A DNA stretch of 64,000 nucleotides from AC-37 sp036389295 (GTDB lineage Bacteria; Actinomycetota; Thermoleophilia; Solirubrobacterales; Thermoleophilaceae), in contig DASVQB010000048.1 of the NCBI GenBank assembly GCA_036389295.1, forward strand, positions 10,259-74,258, read 5' to 3'. Each line of letters opens with the position of its first letter. Within the stretch, counting starts at the first letter, position 1. The translations under genes and the position numbers were made by a program. Of the stretch, positions 1 through 9,253 are shown piece after piece. The notes beneath the pieces were generated by a model. The model was not told where the DNA came from. It searched no databases and saw only the letters and a program-made list of their open reading frames with translations.

Positions 1-1
1 G

Positions 2-1144
2 CTCGTGTTCGGCGCCGACCGGCCGGAGGCGCTGGCCGAGGTGCTCCAGGAGGTTCGCGACGACGCCACGGCGAACGGGATGGCGGTCCTCTACGAGGAG
101 CAGGGCGCGAAGCTCGACGACGTCGGCAGCGAGCACTTCGGCTTCCAGGACGGCGTCTCGCAGCCGGGCGTGCGCGGCCGCTACTCCGACGACCCGGACA
201 GCTTCGTCACCCAGCGCACGATCGACCCGAGCGCGGTGCCCGACTCGTGGCTCTACGGGCTCCCCGGCCAGCTGCTCGTGTGGCCCGGCGAGTTCGTGTT
301 CGGCTACCCGGGCGCCGGCGCCGACCCGCTGGTCGCGGGCGCCGTGAACCTGCCCGGCCCGGAGTGGAGTCGGAACGGCTCGTACCTCAGCTTCCGGCGC
401 CTGCGCCAGGACGTGCCGGGCTTCTGGCGGTTCCTGACCGAGCAGGCCGGCCAGCTCGCGGGACAGCCCGGCTTCGAGGGCTGGACCGCGGAGCGCCTCG
501 GTGCGAACCTGATCGGCCGCTGGAAGAGCGGCGCGCCGGTCGCGCGGGTCCCCGACGCGGACGTGCCGGAGCTCGGCGTCGACCGCCTCGCGAACAACAA
601 CTTCGGCTTCGCGGCCGACTCGGAGGCGCTTCCGCTCGTCGGCGGCGGCAGCGACGCGTTTCCGGAGGCCGAGGCGGACCCGGTCGGCCTCACCTGCCCG
701 TTGGCCGCGCACATCCGGAAGGTCCAGCCGCGGGAGACGCCGAACGACCTCGGCGGCCGGAGGGCGTCGCAGAGCCGGCGGCTGCTGCGCCGTGGCCTGC
801 CCTACGGCCCGCAGATGACCGACCCGTTCGGCCCGGACCCGGCCGACGGCGACCGCGGCCTGCTGTTCGTCTCCTACCAGGCCTCCCTCAGAGAGCAGTT
901 CGAGTTCCTGTGCACGACCTGGATGGGCAGCCCGCTCAACCCGCGCAGCCCGAGCGGGTTCGACATGGTCGTGGGCGAGAACGGGCAGCCGGGCGAGGGC
1001 CGCGTGAAGCAGTGCGTGCTGTTCGGGACCGGCGCTGCGCAGGGGGCGGTCTCGAGCGACTCCGACTTCGTGATCCCGACCGGCGGCGGCTACTTCTTCA
1101 GCCCGTCGATCGGCGCGCTCACGGACGTCCTCGCGGCCCAGTAG
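2..1144 (+). CDS. DyP-type heme peroxidase, 5' partial
   Basis: This is a dye-decolorizing peroxidase, which uses heme and H2O2 to oxidise aromatic substrates. The frame is open to the window edge, so the N-terminus lies upstream and the GTG at base 5 is not a credible start. The family motif GFQDG is at about residues 46-50 of the visible part; its Asp is the catalytic acid-base residue. The probable heme-ligand His is near residue 236 in CPLAAHIRKV. RGLLFVSYQ and the C-terminal GGGYFF segment also fit the family. The 380 visible residues contain most of the usual length. Any secretion signal would be in the missing part, so localisation cannot be judged. Confidence 0.9.
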   Translation, partial: LVFGADRPEALAEVLQEVRDDATANGMAVLYEEQGAKLDDVGSEHFGFQDGVSQPGVRGRYSDDPDSFVTQRTIDPSAVPDSWLYGLPGQLLVWPGEFVFGYPGAGADPLVAGAVNLPGPEWSRNGSYLSFRRLRQDVPGFWRFLTEQAGQLAGQPGFEGWTAERLGANLIGRWKSGAPVARVPDADVPELGVDRLANNNFGFAADSEALPLVGGGSDAFPEAEADPVGLTCPLAAHIRKVQPRETPNDLGGRRASQSRRLLRRGLPYGPQMTDPFGPDPADGDRGLLFVSYQASLREQFEFLCTTWMGSPLNPRSPSGFDMVVGENGQPGEGRVKQCVLFGTGAAQGAVSSDSDFVIPTGGGYFFSPSIGALTDVLAAQ

Positions 1145-1208
1145 CCGGACGCGGGCGCCCCCGCTGGCGCCGTGCAGCCGGTCCGGCGCCAGGTAGGCTG
1201 GCTGCGCC

Positions 1209-1565
1209 GTGACCACCGCCCGCGCGCCCGCCTGGCTCGACAGCCTCGACTCGCTCCTCGCGCGCCACGACGACCGGCTGCCGAAGCTCGACGCGCTCAG
1301 GCGCGGGATCCTCGGCGCGGACGGCGCGCTCGACCTCGACGTGAGGCGCGCCGCGTTCGCCGGCGAGCCCGTCCCGGAGCCGCTCCAGGGATACGTGGAC
1401 AAGGTCCGCCGCCACGCCTACCGGGTGACCGACGAGGACGTGGCCGCGCTGCGCGCGGCGGGCTGGTCGGAGGAGCAGGTCTTCGAGCTCACCGTGGCGG
1501 CCTCGGTCGGGGCCGCGTTCGAGCGCCTCCACGCGGGGCTGCGCGCGCTCGGCGAGGTCGACTAG
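1209..1565 (+). CDS. AhpD/carboxymuconolactone decarboxylase-like small protein
   Basis: This 118-aa protein starts at GTG. Residues about 70-108 (VTDEDVAALRAAGWSEEQVF followed by a small hydrophobic helix) resemble the helical core of AhpD/CMD-fold proteins, in which a sentence like VTDEDVxAL..AG.SD..IFE.. is common. The redox CxxC of true AhpD proteins is absent, so a peroxidase activity is not supported. It begins 64 bp after the DyP stop on the same strand and may be co-transcribed with it, which would fit a peroxide-related role. Its 3' end overlaps the convergent DUF2461 gene by 4 bp. The family call rests on fold-level resemblance only. Confidence 0.6.
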   Translation: MTTARAPAWLDSLDSLLARHDDRLPKLDALRRGILGADGALDLDVRRAAFAGEPVPEPLQGYVDKVRRHAYRVTDEDVAALRAAGWSEEQVFELTVAASVGAAFERLHAGLRALGEVD

Positions 1566-2233
1566 CTAGCGACGTCGCGCGGGCGCCGTGCTCGGCCCAC
1601 GTGCTCGCGCAGCCAGCGCACGAGCGGGGCGGCCGCGTCGAGCCCCTCGCGGATGCGGCGGCCGGCCTCTGGGCGGTGCAGCCACGCCCTCAGGTCCTGC
1701 CGGCGGGCGACGACCAGGCGCCGCCGGCGCAGGAGGTCGAGCCGCGGGTGGTCGGCCGGGTAGCCGCGCGGCGCGCGGACCAGCTCGGGCTCGTTCGGCT
1801 CGAGGCCGGCGCGTCCGGCCCGTCCGATCGCGCGCGTCAGCGACGCCGCGGTCCGCGGGGCGTCGATCGCGCGTCGCAGCCGGTCGAGCTGGTCGGGCGC
1901 CGGCATGTGGAGGCCGGCCGCCACGAGCAGCCCGTCGAGCGAGAGCTCGACGTACCAGCCGCCCGCGCCCTCGTACCCGATCGCGAGGCCGACGTGCTCC
2001 TTCAGCGGCGGGCCGGCCCGGAAGCGAGTGTCGTTCCAGGGGCGGAACAGGTGCGGGCGGCCGAGCTCCGCGAGGTCCTCCGCCAGCGCTCGGGTCGGCG
2101 CCACCAGGTGCTCGTCGTAGCGGGCGCGGTTCGCCTTGAACCAGTCGCGGTCGTTGTTCTCCTCGAGGTCGCGCAGGAACTCGAGTGCCTCGGGGGGCCA
2201 GCCGCGGAAGGCGGCCTGCGGTCGTGCGGCCAT
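1562..2233 (-). CDS. DUF2461 (TIGR02453) family protein
   Basis: This 223-aa protein matches the DUF2461 pattern. An N-terminal FL.DLEENNDRDWFKANRARY segment (about residues 19-38) is followed by a RFRAGPPLKEHVG region and GGWYVELSLDGLLVAAGLHM near residues 90-110. The family is widespread in bacteria and its biochemical function is unknown. The ATG start lies only 10 bp after the stop of the last gene of the contractile-injection operon on the same strand. It could therefore be carried on that transcript, although nothing in its sequence links it to the injection system. Confidence 0.85.
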   Translation of the reverse strand: MAARPQAAFRGWPPEALEFLRDLEENNDRDWFKANRARYDEHLVAPTRALAEDLAELGRPHLFRPWNDTRFRAGPPLKEHVGLAIGYEGAGGWYVELSLDGLLVAAGLHMPAPDQLDRLRRAIDAPRTAASLTRAIGRAGRAGLEPNEPELVRAPRGYPADHPRLDLLRRRRLVVARRQDLRAWLHRPEAGRRIREGLDAAAPLVRWLREHVGRARRPRDVAS

Positions 2234-2243
2234 CGGGCGGACG

Positions 2244-4100
2244 CTACCGCGACGACTGGTGGATGTCCTCGTACGACTCGGTCAGCTCGTCGTAGGCCAC
2301 CGAGAAGCGGAGGATGCGGCCGAGGACGTCGCCGACGAGCCCGCGGATCACCAGCACGCGCCGGACCTGGTTCGGGACGTCCGAGTTCTCGCTCTCCCAG
2401 CCGATCGGCTCGTAGTGGCTGCGCGGATGTCCGTTGTACGGCGGCGCGTTCAGGGGCGCGGGGTACCTGCGCATGACCTCCTCGAAGGCGGTCTCGCGGT
2501 TGAACGGGACCGAGACCGGCGTCGGCTCCGGCTCGTCGCCGCGCATCCGGCGGACGGCGTCCTCGAGCTGCGCGAGCTCGCGCTCGGCCGCGAGGCGCGT
2601 CGCCTCGTCCGCCGACCTCAGCCGCTCGCGGAGCGCGACCGGGTCGCCCCACGGCACCCCGCCGCTCCGCTCCATGTCCTCGAGCCGCTCGACGTTGCGG
2701 CGAATCCGCGCGTCGTCGCCGCTCGCCTCGACCCGCTCCGGCGGCCGGTCGCTCGGCAGGGACACCGGCGGCCCGATCGACGGCTCGACCACCGGGGCGC
2801 GGCCCTGCTCGCCGGGCGCGACGACCGGCGGGCCGACGGTCGGCTCGGTGACGGGGGCGCCGCCCGGCGGGCCGGGCGCCTGGACGTCCGGCTCGCGGGT
2901 GGCCAGGTAGTAGGCGATGCCCGCGGCGGCGAGGACGACGACGCCGATGATGATCCAGCCGACCGGCCCGGACAGGACGCCGGCGGTCGTCCCGACGGCG
3001 GCCGTGGTCCCCCCGGCCGCTGTCCCGCCCACCACGGCGGTGGCGCCGGCCGCCGTCGTGGCGGCCACGGTCGTGCCGCCGGTCACCACGGCGGCCTCGG
3101 TCAGCACGGTCACGCCGCCCGCCACGACCGCACCCTCCGTGACGACCGTGCCGCCCACGACGGCCGTCGTCCCGGCGCCCGCCAGCACGGCGCCCTCGCC
3201 GAGCGCTGCCCCGCCGACGCTGACCATGCCCTCGCCGAGGATCACGCTCTCGGCGAGCATCGCGCTCCGCGCCGCGGTCTGGGTGCCGACCGACACCATC
3301 CCGCCCATCATCGCCATCGCCGGCGTCTCGACCGGCGGGATCTCGACCGGCGGCGTGGAGGCCGCCGTCGCCGGCGTCGACGCGCGCGCGGGCGGCCGCT
3401 GCGGGCGCGCGCGACGGTGCATCTCGCGCTCGAGGACCGCCTGGTTCGACTCGAGCCCCGCGCTCTCCGGGCCGGACGCGGTGAGCTGCGCCAGCGCCGC
3501 CCGGACGATCCGGAGCTGCTCGGTCAGCTCGTCGTCGGTCAGCGCGCGAGCGAACGACTCGTCGACCGAGCTGGTCCGGACGTCGCCGGTCACCACCCGC
3601 TGGACGACCCGGCCCGCGCCCGACACGGCGGCGGCCGGCCCCGGCGCGGCGGGCTCGCCTCGCGACACCGCGCCGGCCGCGCGCGCGGCCTCCGCCTCCG
3701 CCTCGCCGCCCGGCGGGCCGAGCGACAGCTCGCCGGACGAGGGCTCGGCCATCCCCTGCTGCACCGTGTGCGCGAGCTCGTGGGCGAGCAGCCGGCGCCC
3801 CGCCGCCGACCCCGGCTCGTAGCGCCCGCCGCCGAACACGACGTGCGAGCCGACCGTGTACGCGTCGGCCCCGACGCCCGCGGCCGACCGCGCGGCGTCG
3901 TCGTCGCGGTGCACGCGGACCGAGCTGAAGTCGCGATCGAAGGAACGCTCCATGTCGCGCCGGACGCCGTCCTCGATCGGCGCGCCGGGCGTGCTCAGCA
4001 CGCGGTCGACGAGGCGCACGGCCCCCCTCCCGGGGAGGCGCGTCGACTCGCTCGCGGGCCGCGCCGCCTCAGGCGCGGCCGCTGCCTTCGCCCGGCTCAC
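2244..4100 (-). CDS. DUF4157 protein with membrane segment and unknown C-terminal domain (probable eCIS cargo)
   Basis: This 618-aa protein starts at a GTG overlapping the previous stop (GTGA). Residues about 48-116 form a DUF4157 domain: RDFSSVRVH, a DAYTVG.HVVFG block and HELAH at 107-111. DUF4157 proteins are typically encoded in eCIS loci and often carry effector domains. Residues about 265-375 are a low-complexity Ala/Gly/Val/Thr tract. A single transmembrane helix follows at about 380-400, then a proline-rich linker with two copies of an EP(T/S)(V/I)GPPV motif, a charged helix (460-520) and a unique C-terminal region of about 90 residues that I do not recognise. It is the last member of the operon. 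Cargo status is inferred from domain and position. Confidence 0.8.
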   Translation of the reverse strand: MSRAKAAAAPEAARPASESTRLPGRGAVRLVDRVLSTPGAPIEDGVRRDMERSFDRDFSSVRVHRDDDAARSAAGVGADAYTVGSHVVFGGGRYEPGSAAGRRLLAHELAHTVQQGMAEPSSGELSLGPPGGEAEAEAARAAGAVSRGEPAAPGPAAAVSGAGRVVQRVVTGDVRTSSVDESFARALTDDELTEQLRIVRAALAQLTASGPESAGLESNQAVLEREMHRRARPQRPPARASTPATAASTPPVEIPPVETPAMAMMGGMVSVGTQTAARSAMLAESVILGEGMVSVGGAALGEGAVLAGAGTTAVVGGTVVTEGAVVAGGVTVLTEAAVVTGGTTVAATTAAGATAVVGGTAAGGTTAAVGTTAGVLSGPVGWIIIGVVVLAAAGIAYYLATREPDVQAPGPPGGAPVTEPTVGPPVVAPGEQGRAPVVEPSIGPPVSLPSDRPPERVEASGDDARIRRNVERLEDMERSGGVPWGDPVALRERLRSADEATRLAAERELAQLEDAVRRMRGDEPEPTPVSVPFNRETAFEEVMRRYPAPLNAPPYNGHPRSHYEPIGWESENSDVPNQVRRVLVIRGLVGDVLGRILRFSVAYDELTESYEDIHQSSR

Positions 4101-5527
4101 CCGCGGTCCAGCCAGGCCCCGAGCAGCGCACCGATCCCCACGCCGATCATGGCCCCGAAGCCGGCGCCGAGCGCGCCGCTTCCGGCCGCCTGCCCGATCA
4201 CCCCGCCGATCCCTGCGCCGAGGGCGAGGCCGGCGAGCCCCCCGAGGAGCATCCCGCGCGCCGACCAGCCGAGCCCGCGGTCCTCCGTCGGCGACGACTG
4301 CACCCGCCAGCCGCAGGCGGGCTCGAACTGGTTCATGACCTCCGCGAACGGCTCGTAGTCGCGCGTGCTGACCAGCTCGCCCTCGCCCATGATGTCGGCC
4401 TTCTCGTAGCGGTTGTCGCCGTAGCAGACGGGGTCGTTGCGGGCGCAGCGGACGTGGCTCAGCCCGAGGTGGTGCCCCATCTCGTGCTCGACCGTCGTCT
4501 GGTGGCGGCCGTCGTCTCGCTCGCGGCGCTCGGTCGAGATCCGCCCGATCCCCATCTCGTACTCCGCGCCCCTCGGCCCCTGACCCGTGTAGTGCGACTC
4601 CGACCCCGCCTCCGGGGCGGAGAGCACGCTGACCGTCAGGTGCGGCTGCTCGCGCGGCGGCCCGCCGCCGGGGTCCGACACGTCGACCACGTGGAGCCTC
4701 GGCATCACCCGCGGGCACGGATCCGCATCGCACGCGCCCGACGGCACCAGGAAGTGGCGGAAGCTCCAGCGCCTGGTCACGACCTCGATGAACCGGCGCT
4801 TCCACGGCCCCTTCTCCTCCTCGGCCCACCTGTCCGGCACGTCCCGGAACTTGAAGTCCGCCTTCACCGTGAGGTCGAGCAGACACTGGGACCGGTCGAG
4901 GGCGGCGTCGAACCGGTTGCCGCCGCGGCCCACGTTGCGGAGCGGCGGCGGGTTCGTCGGCCGCGGCGGGGCGGGGGCCCCCGCCGCCGGCGCGGCGCCG
5001 GCCGGCTGGCGCTGCACGGTGCCGGCCGGGGCCGCGCTCACGCGGGCGGGCGCGCCGGAGCCGCCGGCGGCCACGGCCTCCGCCTCGGACTCGAGCTGCG
5101 ACTCGCCGGCTGCCGGCCCTCCGGCCCCGGCTCCCGACCCGCCGGCCTGCTGTGCGACGTGCGTCAGCTCGTGAGCCAGCAGGCGGCGGCCCTCGGGGCG
5201 GTCGGGTTGGTAGCGGCCGGCGCCGAAGACGACGTCGCGGCCGACCGTGTACGCGTCCGCGTCGAGGGCGCGCGCCGACTCCGCCGCCGCCGCGTCGGCG
5301 TGGACGCGGACGCTCGAGAAGTCGCGGCCGAGGCGCGGCTCGAGGACGGCGCGGGCGGCCGGCTCGAGCGGGCGGCCGGACGAACGGGCGCCCTCCACCA
5401 CGGCCGAGCGGGGCATCGGCCGGCGCGCCGCCTCGCGCGCGGCCCGGCACTGCACGCACTCGCCGGTCGGGCCGAGCGGCTTGCCGCACGCGCAGGTCCC
5501 CCGCTGCGCGGTCTCGACCGCGATCAC
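4097..5527 (-). CDS. DUF4157-metzincin protease with C-terminal glycine zipper (probable eCIS effector)
   Basis: This is a 476-aa probable zinc endopeptidase. The N-terminus has a Cys knuckle (CxC at 12-14, CxxC at 24-27). DUF4157 spans about 62-128 with HELTH at 119-123. A separate catalytic region carries the full metzincin motif HEMGHHLGLSH at 348-358 and a Met-turn DIMGEG near residue 380. Residues 425-472 are a Gly/Ala-rich hydrophobic zipper able to form helices in a membrane. It is paralogous to the protein at 20592-21998, with the same domain order and a similar DKDAWKR/KGPWKRR region. It starts at GTG 1 nt after the frameshifted gene upstream. Protease activity follows from the motif; secretion through the injection system is inferred. 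Confidence 0.88.
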   Translation of the reverse strand: MIAVETAQRGTCACGKPLGPTGECVQCRAAREAARRPMPRSAVVEGARSSGRPLEPAARAVLEPRLGRDFSSVRVHADAAAAESARALDADAYTVGRDVVFGAGRYQPDRPEGRRLLAHELTHVAQQAGGSGAGAGGPAAGESQLESEAEAVAAGGSGAPARVSAAPAGTVQRQPAGAAPAAGAPAPPRPTNPPPLRNVGRGGNRFDAALDRSQCLLDLTVKADFKFRDVPDRWAEEEKGPWKRRFIEVVTRRWSFRHFLVPSGACDADPCPRVMPRLHVVDVSDPGGGPPREQPHLTVSVLSAPEAGSESHYTGQGPRGAEYEMGIGRISTERRERDDGRHQTTVEHEMGHHLGLSHVRCARNDPVCYGDNRYEKADIMGEGELVSTRDYEPFAEVMNQFEPACGWRVQSSPTEDRGLGWSARGMLLGGLAGLALGAGIGGVIGQAAGSGALGAGFGAMIGVGIGALLGAWLDRG

Positions 5528-5528
5528 C

Positions 5529-7597
5529 TCACGCCTCCACGGTGCTCGTCAGGCCCTTCGGGATCGGCGGCGCCGTGACCGGGAGCAGCGCCGACACCGG
5601 GCCGAGCTGCCGGTAGCCGTGCTCGTCGATGACGTGCACCACCCACGGGTCCACCACGTAGTGCTCGCGGCCGCCGGCGTTCAGCGCGTTCCGCAGGTCG
5701 CTGCCGCTGGGCGCGAGGCGGTTCGGCCCCGTCTGCCCCTTCGGGTTCATGTGGGTGTGGTACGTCGCCAGCACGGGCTCGTCCTCCCCGCAGACCCTGC
5801 GGCCCTCGTCGCGGGTCTCGATGATGCGCGACGTGGTCCCCGTGAACTCCTTCGAGAAGTGGCAGCGCGTCGTCTCGGGGTCGACCGGCCCGAAGAACAC
5901 GCCCGCAACCTCCATGTACTCGCCCTTCGCGTCGGCGGCGCGCGACCTCGCGTAGGACGCCGCCATCGCGGACTTGACGTCGGAGCGCTCGATCGCCCGG
6001 CCCTCGGTCTTCCGAGCTCGGGCTTGATCGGGAACCGCGCGCGCAGGGCGGCCCAGCGCTCGTCCAGGTACGCGCGCTCGGAGCGCCCGAGTCCGGTGCG
6101 CAGGTCCTCGATCGTCAGCCAGTCGTCGCGGTGGGCGTCGGAGGTGGGCCCGACCTGGTTGACGATCTCGAGCAGCTCCGCGTCGCTCGACTCCTCCACC
6201 ACCTTCAGGATCGCCCGGTGCTTGAGCCGCCCGCCGCCGCCGCGGAGCATCTCGATGATCAGCACGCGCCGGTCCTTGGGCGACAGCGGCAGCGCCTGGC
6301 GGTCCTGCACCCACAGCGTGACCGCGTCGCGGGCCAGCTCGGCGCCGTCCGGGCCGAACTCCGCGCGCGACCTGCCCCTCACACCGTCGACGAACTTCCG
6401 CACGGCCGCTATCCGGTCCCTCGACAGAGGCTCGGCGCCGATCTCGCTGCCGAAGACCTTGCCCGCGAGCCCGCCTAGGAGCCAGCCGGCCCCGTAGCCG
6501 ATCGCGCCGCCGAGGAGGCCGCCCAGGATGCCGCCGCCGAACCCGCCCACGTCCTGGCTCCTGCCGCCGAGGACGGCGCCGCCGATCGCGCCGCCCACGA
6601 TCCCGAGCCCGAGCCCGATCCACCGGCCGATGCGCGAGCCGGACTGGAACGCGGTGCGCTCGGTGCGCTCCAGGACGTCCCTGAAGCGGGCCATGTTGTC
6701 GCCGCCGTGCGTGTAGCCGACGACCACCTCGCCCTCCCGCCGCCGCTCCACGAACATGTGTGTCTCGGGCAGGTTCGGGACGTCCGCGTCGCCCCTGCGA
6801 AGGGCCTTCAGGAGGACGGTGTTCGGGTGGCCCTCGTCGGTGTCGACCTGCACCACGCGGAGCCGGATCCTGTGCTGCTCGCCGGCCCGCTCCCTCACGA
6901 GGTCCGCGAGGTCCCCGAGCAGCGCGTGGCAGTTCTCGCACCAGCCGGCCGAGAGGACGAGCACCGTCACGGTGTCGAGCCGGAGGAACGCGTCGAGCGG
7001 GCGGCCGCCCGCCTCCTCGACGCCGGCGGGCGGCGGCTTGCGCGTCGACTCCTCCGACGCCGGCTCGCGGCCGGCGGCCTGGCGCTGGATCGCGCTCGCG
7101 AGGCCGGCCGGGAGCGGCGACAGCGTCCCGACGGGGCGGCCGCGGGCCGCCGCCCGCGAGGCCGCCTCGGCCTCCGCCTCGAGCCCGTCGGCCGCCGCCG
7201 ACCCGGCTCCCGCCGCCCGAGGCCGTGCCTGCTGCGCCACGTGGCCCAGCTCGTGCGCGAGCAGCCGCCTGCCGCGCGCGGTCTCCGGCGCGAACCGGCC
7301 GCTAGCGAACACGACGTCGGTCCCGACCGTGAAGGCCGCCGCGGACTCGGCCCGCGCGAGGGCGTCGGCGGCCGCGTCGTCGTGCACCCGGACGTCGCTG
7401 AAGTCGCGGCGGAAGCGGCGCTCCATCGGCGTGCGCACCGGCGCCGGCAGCGCCCGGCCGGCGCCCGGGACGACGGCCGCCCGCCGCTCGGGCAGGGCGC
7501 CGCGCGACTCGGCGGTCGCGGCCGCCCCGGCACGGCCCGCGTCGCGCGCCTCGGCCTCGCCGGCGTGCCCGGGGCCGGCGGCGCGCGCCGCGGTCAC
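5529..7597 (-). pseudogene. DUF4157-thioredoxin-JAB-like protein, interrupted by a single-base frameshift
   Basis: The GTG start at 7597 overlaps the DUF6519 stop (GTGA). Frame 1 encodes DUF4157 (about 58-125, HELGH 115-119) and a thioredoxin-like domain (about 205-300) with the redox pair WCENC at 219-223. A long Gly-zipper (325-383) and a helical region running to about residue 529 follow. The matching C-terminus continues in another frame from about 6010: it contains HTHMNP and a later SGSD, resembling the metal site of JAB/MPN or DUF4329-type domains, and ends at 5529. Restoring one base near 6010-6015 gives a continuous protein of about 689 aa ending immediately before the next gene. This could be a true mutation or a sequence error; no slippery heptamer is visible. 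Confidence 0.75.
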
Positions 7598-9246
7598 GCG
7601 TTCGGCGGCTTCCGCGGGGCGCGGGGCCTCGTGCCGCCGCCGCGCGGCTGGGGCTTCGGCTTCGGCGGCTCGACCGGCTTCTTCGGCGGCCGCTTGCTCG
7701 GCGGGCGCGGCCTCGGTCGCGGCTTCGGGTCCTCCCGCGCCGGCGCCGCCGCGCAGGCGAGCCGCTCGAAGGCGCAGCGAAGGTCGATCGCGCCGTCGTC
7801 GGTCACGAGCGCGAGCGGCGCGAAGTGGTAGACGGGGCCGTGCGGATCGCACGCCGGCGGGTCGTCCGGGTCGCCGGGCCACTCCACGTCGCCGGTCTCG
7901 GTCCGGGCCGGGATCACCCAGTACTCGCCCGACCGGAAGCGGCCGCTCGCGAACTGCACTTGGACGCCGTCCTCGAGCTCGACCCACTCGTCCGGGCCGG
8001 GGATCGGAAGTGCGCCTCCCTCGAAGGCGTCCTGCGGCCCGCCGTGGTCCCAGCGCCGCAGCAGCGGGTGGCGGTCCGCGTCGAAGCCGCCGGTCAGCTC
8101 GCGGTCGAGCGTGACCCGGCGCTCGAGCTCGTCGATCGCCTCGACCCGGTAGAGCGGCTCGGGCGGGAAGAGCTCGTCCCTCACGTCGGCGAGCGCCCGC
8201 TCGTCGTCGACCAGCTCGACCCACTGGCCGACCTCGAGCGAGAGCAGGTCGTCGCGCCCCAGCGACTGGACCACCGCCTGGCTGCCGGCTACGGACTCGA
8301 CCGGGAAGACGACCGAGCCGTTGTCGCGCGACCACTTGAAGGTCGGCGTGGGCGTGCTCTCGCCGACCTCGCCCCCGACGTGGACCTGGACGCGGTAGAG
8401 CTGGTTCTCGAACCCGCGGTAGCGGGCGAACGGCGACAGCGTGCACGGGTCCTCGGTCGGGTCGCCCGAGCGGCCGCGGGCGCGCAGCCGGGCGCCGGTC
8501 GCGCCCTGGAGCGCCGTGCCCCAGCCCTCGTCCGCCCAGCGCTCCAGGATCTCCTCCCGGACCTTGTCCGGGTCCTTGGCGCCCGGCTCGATGGGGTCCT
8601 GGCCGCCGGGGACGAACGGGGTGGCCCTCACCTGCGCGACCACCTTGGTCCGGGCGGCCGAGTCGGCGCCGGTGGCGCCGAGCGCCACGTCGCGCACGTG
8701 CGGCGCCTCGACCGCCGTCACGAGCCGCTCCCACACCATCAGGTAGACGAGGAACGGGAGCTGGTCGGGCAGCACGTCCTGCGCGCGCTCGCGGTCGAGG
8801 AACACGTCGGGCTGCGCGTAGTAGCGGGTCCAGCCCTCCCTGCCGTCCTCGGCGGCGGCGTGGGCCGCGTGCCTCTCGTCCTCCGCGGGGACGTCCTTCG
8901 GCGGCTCCTCGTCGGGCGCCGCCGCCGGCGCCGAGCACGGCGACGGCACGCCGCTCTCGACCAGGATGCCGTCGACGTAGTAGCGGCCCGGGCCGATCCA
9001 CAGGTCCGTGACCACCCGCTGGTCCTCGGTCACCGGCTCGACCTCGAACCCGAGCCCCGCGCGCGGCCCGCCGAACGGCCCGATCACGTCGGCCGTGAAC
9101 GTGCGCAGCAGGTGGAGCAGGATCGCGGTGCTCTCGTTGTCGTCGGCCTCGATCCCGACGCGGCCCTGGAGCCGCACCACAGACGAGTAGCCGTTCGCCC
9201 GCTCGAACGTCAGCCGTGAGAAATCGCCGAACATGTCCCCGTACAT
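7594..9246 (-). CDS. DUF6519 domain protein, eCIS baseplate/peripheral component
   Basis: This 550-aa protein begins MYGDMFGDFSR. The ATG was chosen because TAGGAG lies 5 nt upstream and the preceding gene ends 7 bp away. The N-terminal RLQGRV...D.NE motif and the GPGRYYVDGILVE segment near residue 80 are typical of DUF6519 proteins encoded in phage-tail-like clusters. The middle is rich in beta-strand-like sequence, and the C-terminal 50 residues are a Pro/Lys/Arg tail. Its place after tail-protein-I and before the cargo genes suggests a structural or adaptor protein at the baseplate periphery. Its exact role is unknown. With no tail fibre gene visible, it is one candidate for an outward-facing component. 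Confidence 0.8.
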   Translation of the reverse strand: MYGDMFGDFSRLTFERANGYSSVVRLQGRVGIEADDNESTAILLHLLRTFTADVIGPFGGPRAGLGFEVEPVTEDQRVVTDLWIGPGRYYVDGILVESGVPSPCSAPAAAPDEEPPKDVPAEDERHAAHAAAEDGREGWTRYYAQPDVFLDRERAQDVLPDQLPFLVYLMVWERLVTAVEAPHVRDVALGATGADSAARTKVVAQVRATPFVPGGQDPIEPGAKDPDKVREEILERWADEGWGTALQGATGARLRARGRSGDPTEDPCTLSPFARYRGFENQLYRVQVHVGGEVGESTPTPTFKWSRDNGSVVFPVESVAGSQAVVQSLGRDDLLSLEVGQWVELVDDERALADVRDELFPPEPLYRVEAIDELERRVTLDRELTGGFDADRHPLLRRWDHGGPQDAFEGGALPIPGPDEWVELEDGVQVQFASGRFRSGEYWVIPARTETGDVEWPGDPDDPPACDPHGPVYHFAPLALVTDDGAIDLRCAFERLACAAAPAREDPKPRPRPRPPSKRPPKKPVEPPKPKPQPRGGGTRPRAPRKPPNA

Positions 9247-9253
9247 TGCTCTC

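Noticed and set aside
5995..6030. Programmed ribosomal frameshifting in the thioredoxin-JAB gene
   Set aside because: No slippery heptamer or downstream pseudoknot is evident; a one-base loss or sequencing error explains the two frames more simply.
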